Of a stretch of 64,000 nucleotides of DNA, positions 62,477 through 64,000 are shown piece after piece (position 1 is the stretch's first letter; each line of letters opens with the position of its first letter). The position numbers were made by a program, and so were the translations under genes. The stretch lies in assembly GCF_000024005.1 (NCBI RefSeq), contig NC_013132.1:2908001-2972000 (forward strand), given 5' to 3'. The notes beneath the pieces are model-generated. The model did not search any database. It saw only the letters and a program-made list of their open reading frames with translations, and was not told the DNA's origin. The stretch is from Chitinophaga pinensis DSM 2588 (GTDB taxonomy: Bacteria > Bacteroidota > Bacteroidia > Chitinophagales > Chitinophagaceae).

Positions 62477-63079
62477 ATGGATTTGATACTAACAGCACAG
62501 ATAACGGAGAAATATGTAGTTGATCTTTATGAACGGCTGACGCCTTCCTCCCTGCTATACCATAATTTATCCCATACGCAGAAGGTGGTAGCGCACGCAA
62601 CAGAGATCGCCACTTATTACCAGCTGGACGAACAGACTTTATTTATCATAAAAGCAGCCGCATGGTTTCATGATACCGGTCACCTGGTAGCGGAAATGGC
62701 CGTACATGAGGCAGCCAGCGTCAACCTGATGCGCACCTTTATGGAAACGCAGCAGATCAGTGATACACTCATAGACGAGATCTCCCGTTGCATCATGGTA
62801 ACGCGCTTCCCTTCTCATCCGCAAACACTTCCCGAGTCAATTATTTGTGATGCAGATACTTATCACTTCGGAACGTCCGAATTTAAAATAACGGACGACC
62901 TGGTGAGAGAAGAATTTCAACTAAGACTATGCAGGCAATTTCCTGACTGGTACGAAGGAGCTTTGGGGTTATTGAAGTCCCATCATTTCTTTACTACCTA
63001 CTGTCAAAAAAAATTAGATAGTGGAAAATTTAATAATATTTTATATATTGAAAAAAAATTAGAAAACAGATCTGTCTGA
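62477..63079 (+). CDS. HD-domain metal-dependent phosphohydrolase
   Basis: A 200-residue protein with a full HD-domain layout: His in YHNLSHTQKVVAHATEI, the HD pair in AAWFHDTGH, and a downstream Asp in IICDADTYHFGTSEF. This layout matches the small HD phosphohydrolases distantly related to cyclic-nucleotide and nucleotide phosphohydrolases; the substrate is unknown. No regulator domain is attached, and neighbours do not point to a specific pathway. Confidence 0.82.
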   Translation: MDLILTAQITEKYVVDLYERLTPSSLLYHNLSHTQKVVAHATEIATYYQLDEQTLFIIKAAAWFHDTGHLVAEMAVHEAASVNLMRTFMETQQISDTLIDEISRCIMVTRFPSHPQTLPESIICDADTYHFGTSEFKITDDLVREEFQLRLCRQFPDWYEGALGLLKSHHFFTTYCQKKLDSGKFNNILYIEKKLENRSV

Positions 63080-63213
63080 AGACCGTTTCTTTGGATTGTC
63101 TACAGAATTGTCTTTTAATTTTACCTATGACTAATCAGCATGTTATGAACGTGTCCTATACCAGCCACTGATAACATCCACAAAAAATTTACGCACCTAC
63201 AACTGTTAAGATT

Positions 63214-64000
63214 ATGCTTAAAAAAGTGTTCAGCTTTTTGCTGCCTGCTATTGTCTTTTGTGCTCAGTACTCAACCGCACAGCAATCTTCACTGACAACA
63301 TTAGAGCTATCCGAAACTGATTCCGTGTATGGTTACGTGCAACCACCTTCCAAACATCTTGATGGTCGTTTAATTGCTATTCCGGTTACTTTTATTGCTT
63401 ACGGCGCTGCTTCTCTGAAACTGGGTGATCTGAAGAAGCTGAATACGCATATGAATAATGAGATCTTCCTGGAAAGCCGCCACAAACCCTTACATTTTGA
63501 TAATTATCTGCAATACGGACCTGCGGTGATGGTATATGGCCTGAACCTGGTGGGGATAAAGGGAAAGAATAATTTTATCGATCGTACGATGATCTATGGT
63601 ATCTCCAATGCCATCCTGGGAGCTACCGTAATGACGACAAAACACTTCACCCATGAGTGGAGACCTGATGGCTCCAATCAGATGTCATTTCCTTCCGGAC
63701 ATACCGCTACTGCTTTTGCCGCAGCAGAATTCATGAGAAGAGAATACCAGGACAAATCCGTATGGTACGGTGTTGCCGGTTATGCGATGGCAGTTACAAC
63801 GGGTTATATGCGTATGTACAATAACAGGCACTGGTTTGGAGATGTAGTGGCAGGTGCTGGTGTAGGTATTCTGTCAACAGATCTGGCTTATTTTCTCTAT
63901 CCTAAGATGAAACGGATCTTTACCGGTACAAAAGATAACGGGGCTACCGTTGTTACGCCGACTTACCACGATGGCGCTGTGGGATTATCCTTGGTGCATA
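63214..64000 (+). CDS. PAP2-family phosphatase, exported (truncated by window end)
   Basis: The frame begins at ATG 63214 and stays open to the window edge (262 codons). A signal peptide (FLLPAIVFCAQYSTA-QQ) precedes hydrophobic segments and the full PAP2 signature: K-x6-RP in KHFTHEWRPDGS, the PSGH block in SFPSGHTATAFAAAEF, and the third block in MRMYNNRHWFGDVVAG (R-x5-H-x3-D). It is a lipid or isoprenoid phosphate phosphatase at the membrane, such as an undecaprenyl-pyrophosphate or phosphatidate phosphatase. The C-terminus continues beyond the window, as expected for a porin-like or longer PAP2 protein. Confidence 0.88.
   Translation, partial: MLKKVFSFLLPAIVFCAQYSTAQQSSLTTLELSETDSVYGYVQPPSKHLDGRLIAIPVTFIAYGAASLKLGDLKKLNTHMNNEIFLESRHKPLHFDNYLQYGPAVMVYGLNLVGIKGKNNFIDRTMIYGISNAILGATVMTTKHFTHEWRPDGSNQMSFPSGHTATAFAAAEFMRREYQDKSVWYGVAGYAMAVTTGYMRMYNNRHWFGDVVAGAGVGILSTDLAYFLYPKMKRIFTGTKDNGATVVTPTYHDGAVGLSLVH

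Overview
The window reads as a chromosome segment of a Bacteroidota bacterium, probably a Chitinophaga-like member of the Chitinophagaceae. This is an inference from several features: a serine palmitoyltransferase operon with ceramide and inositol-lipid genes, near absence of Shine-Dalgarno sequences, repeated TATTTTTG boxes of the Bacteroidota -7 type, a DUF5686 protein, TPR histidine kinases, and lipoproteins with a Cys-Lys-Lys start. No tRNA, rRNA, CRISPR array, transposase or phage gene was seen.

Region 1 (1-14.6 kb, + strand) is the downstream part of an exopolysaccharide locus. It holds the end of a GDP-mannose dehydratase, a flippase, a pyruvyl transferase, five GT4-type glycosyltransferases, an O-antigen-ligase/polymerase-like membrane protein, an acyltransferase-3, a VanZ protein and a colanic-acid-like WcaF/WcaI/WcaJ trio. 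It ends with an odd stand-alone protein that resembles a decayed histidine kinase core. Malate:quinone oxidoreductase follows on the opposite strand.

Region 2 (16.3-31.5 kb) is a nitrate assimilation locus. The minus-strand operon runs nirB, nirD, an alginate-export-type outer membrane porin, a NarK-type transporter, a nitrate reductase fused to its own NAD(P)H/FAD module and BFD domain, and a nitrite-reductase-like protein fused to rubredoxin. Divergent from it are the siroheme methyltransferase and a Crp/Fnr regulator with four N-terminal cysteines. A perfect Fnr-like box lies between the two arms. A TPR histidine kinase and NarL-type regulator adjoin. Inverted AATTAGG repeats sit at two gene junctions.

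Region 3 (31.5-42.6 kb) is mixed: a large KatE catalase with a DUF892 ferritin-like protein, a DUF983 protein, an AsmA protein, two tandem paralogous secreted proteins with Trp/Pro-rich centres and Gly/Asn/Arg-rich tails, and a PadR regulator with a membrane partner.

Region 4 (43.2-54.2 kb, + strand) is the most striking part. Ten tightly packed genes could take serine and acyl-CoA to ceramide, make and dephosphorylate an inositol phospholipid, hydroxylate the lipid, and transfer phosphoinositol to ceramide. They encode serine palmitoyltransferase, a GNAT-like protein, an extended SDR, myo-inositol-phosphate synthase, a PgpA-like phosphatase, GtrA, a DUF5686 protein, a CDP-alcohol phosphatidyltransferase fused to DUF4833, a fatty acid hydroxylase and a PAP2/Aur1-like synthase. 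An 18-bp perfect LacI-type palindrome lies upstream.

Region 5 (54.2-64 kb) holds a Clp-N-like/TPR protein, a sulfite-oxidase-like molybdoenzyme, a secreted protein of unknown function, an SF1 helicase, an unknown protein, a GH18 lipoprotein, an HD phosphohydrolase and a truncated PAP2 phosphatase at the window edge.
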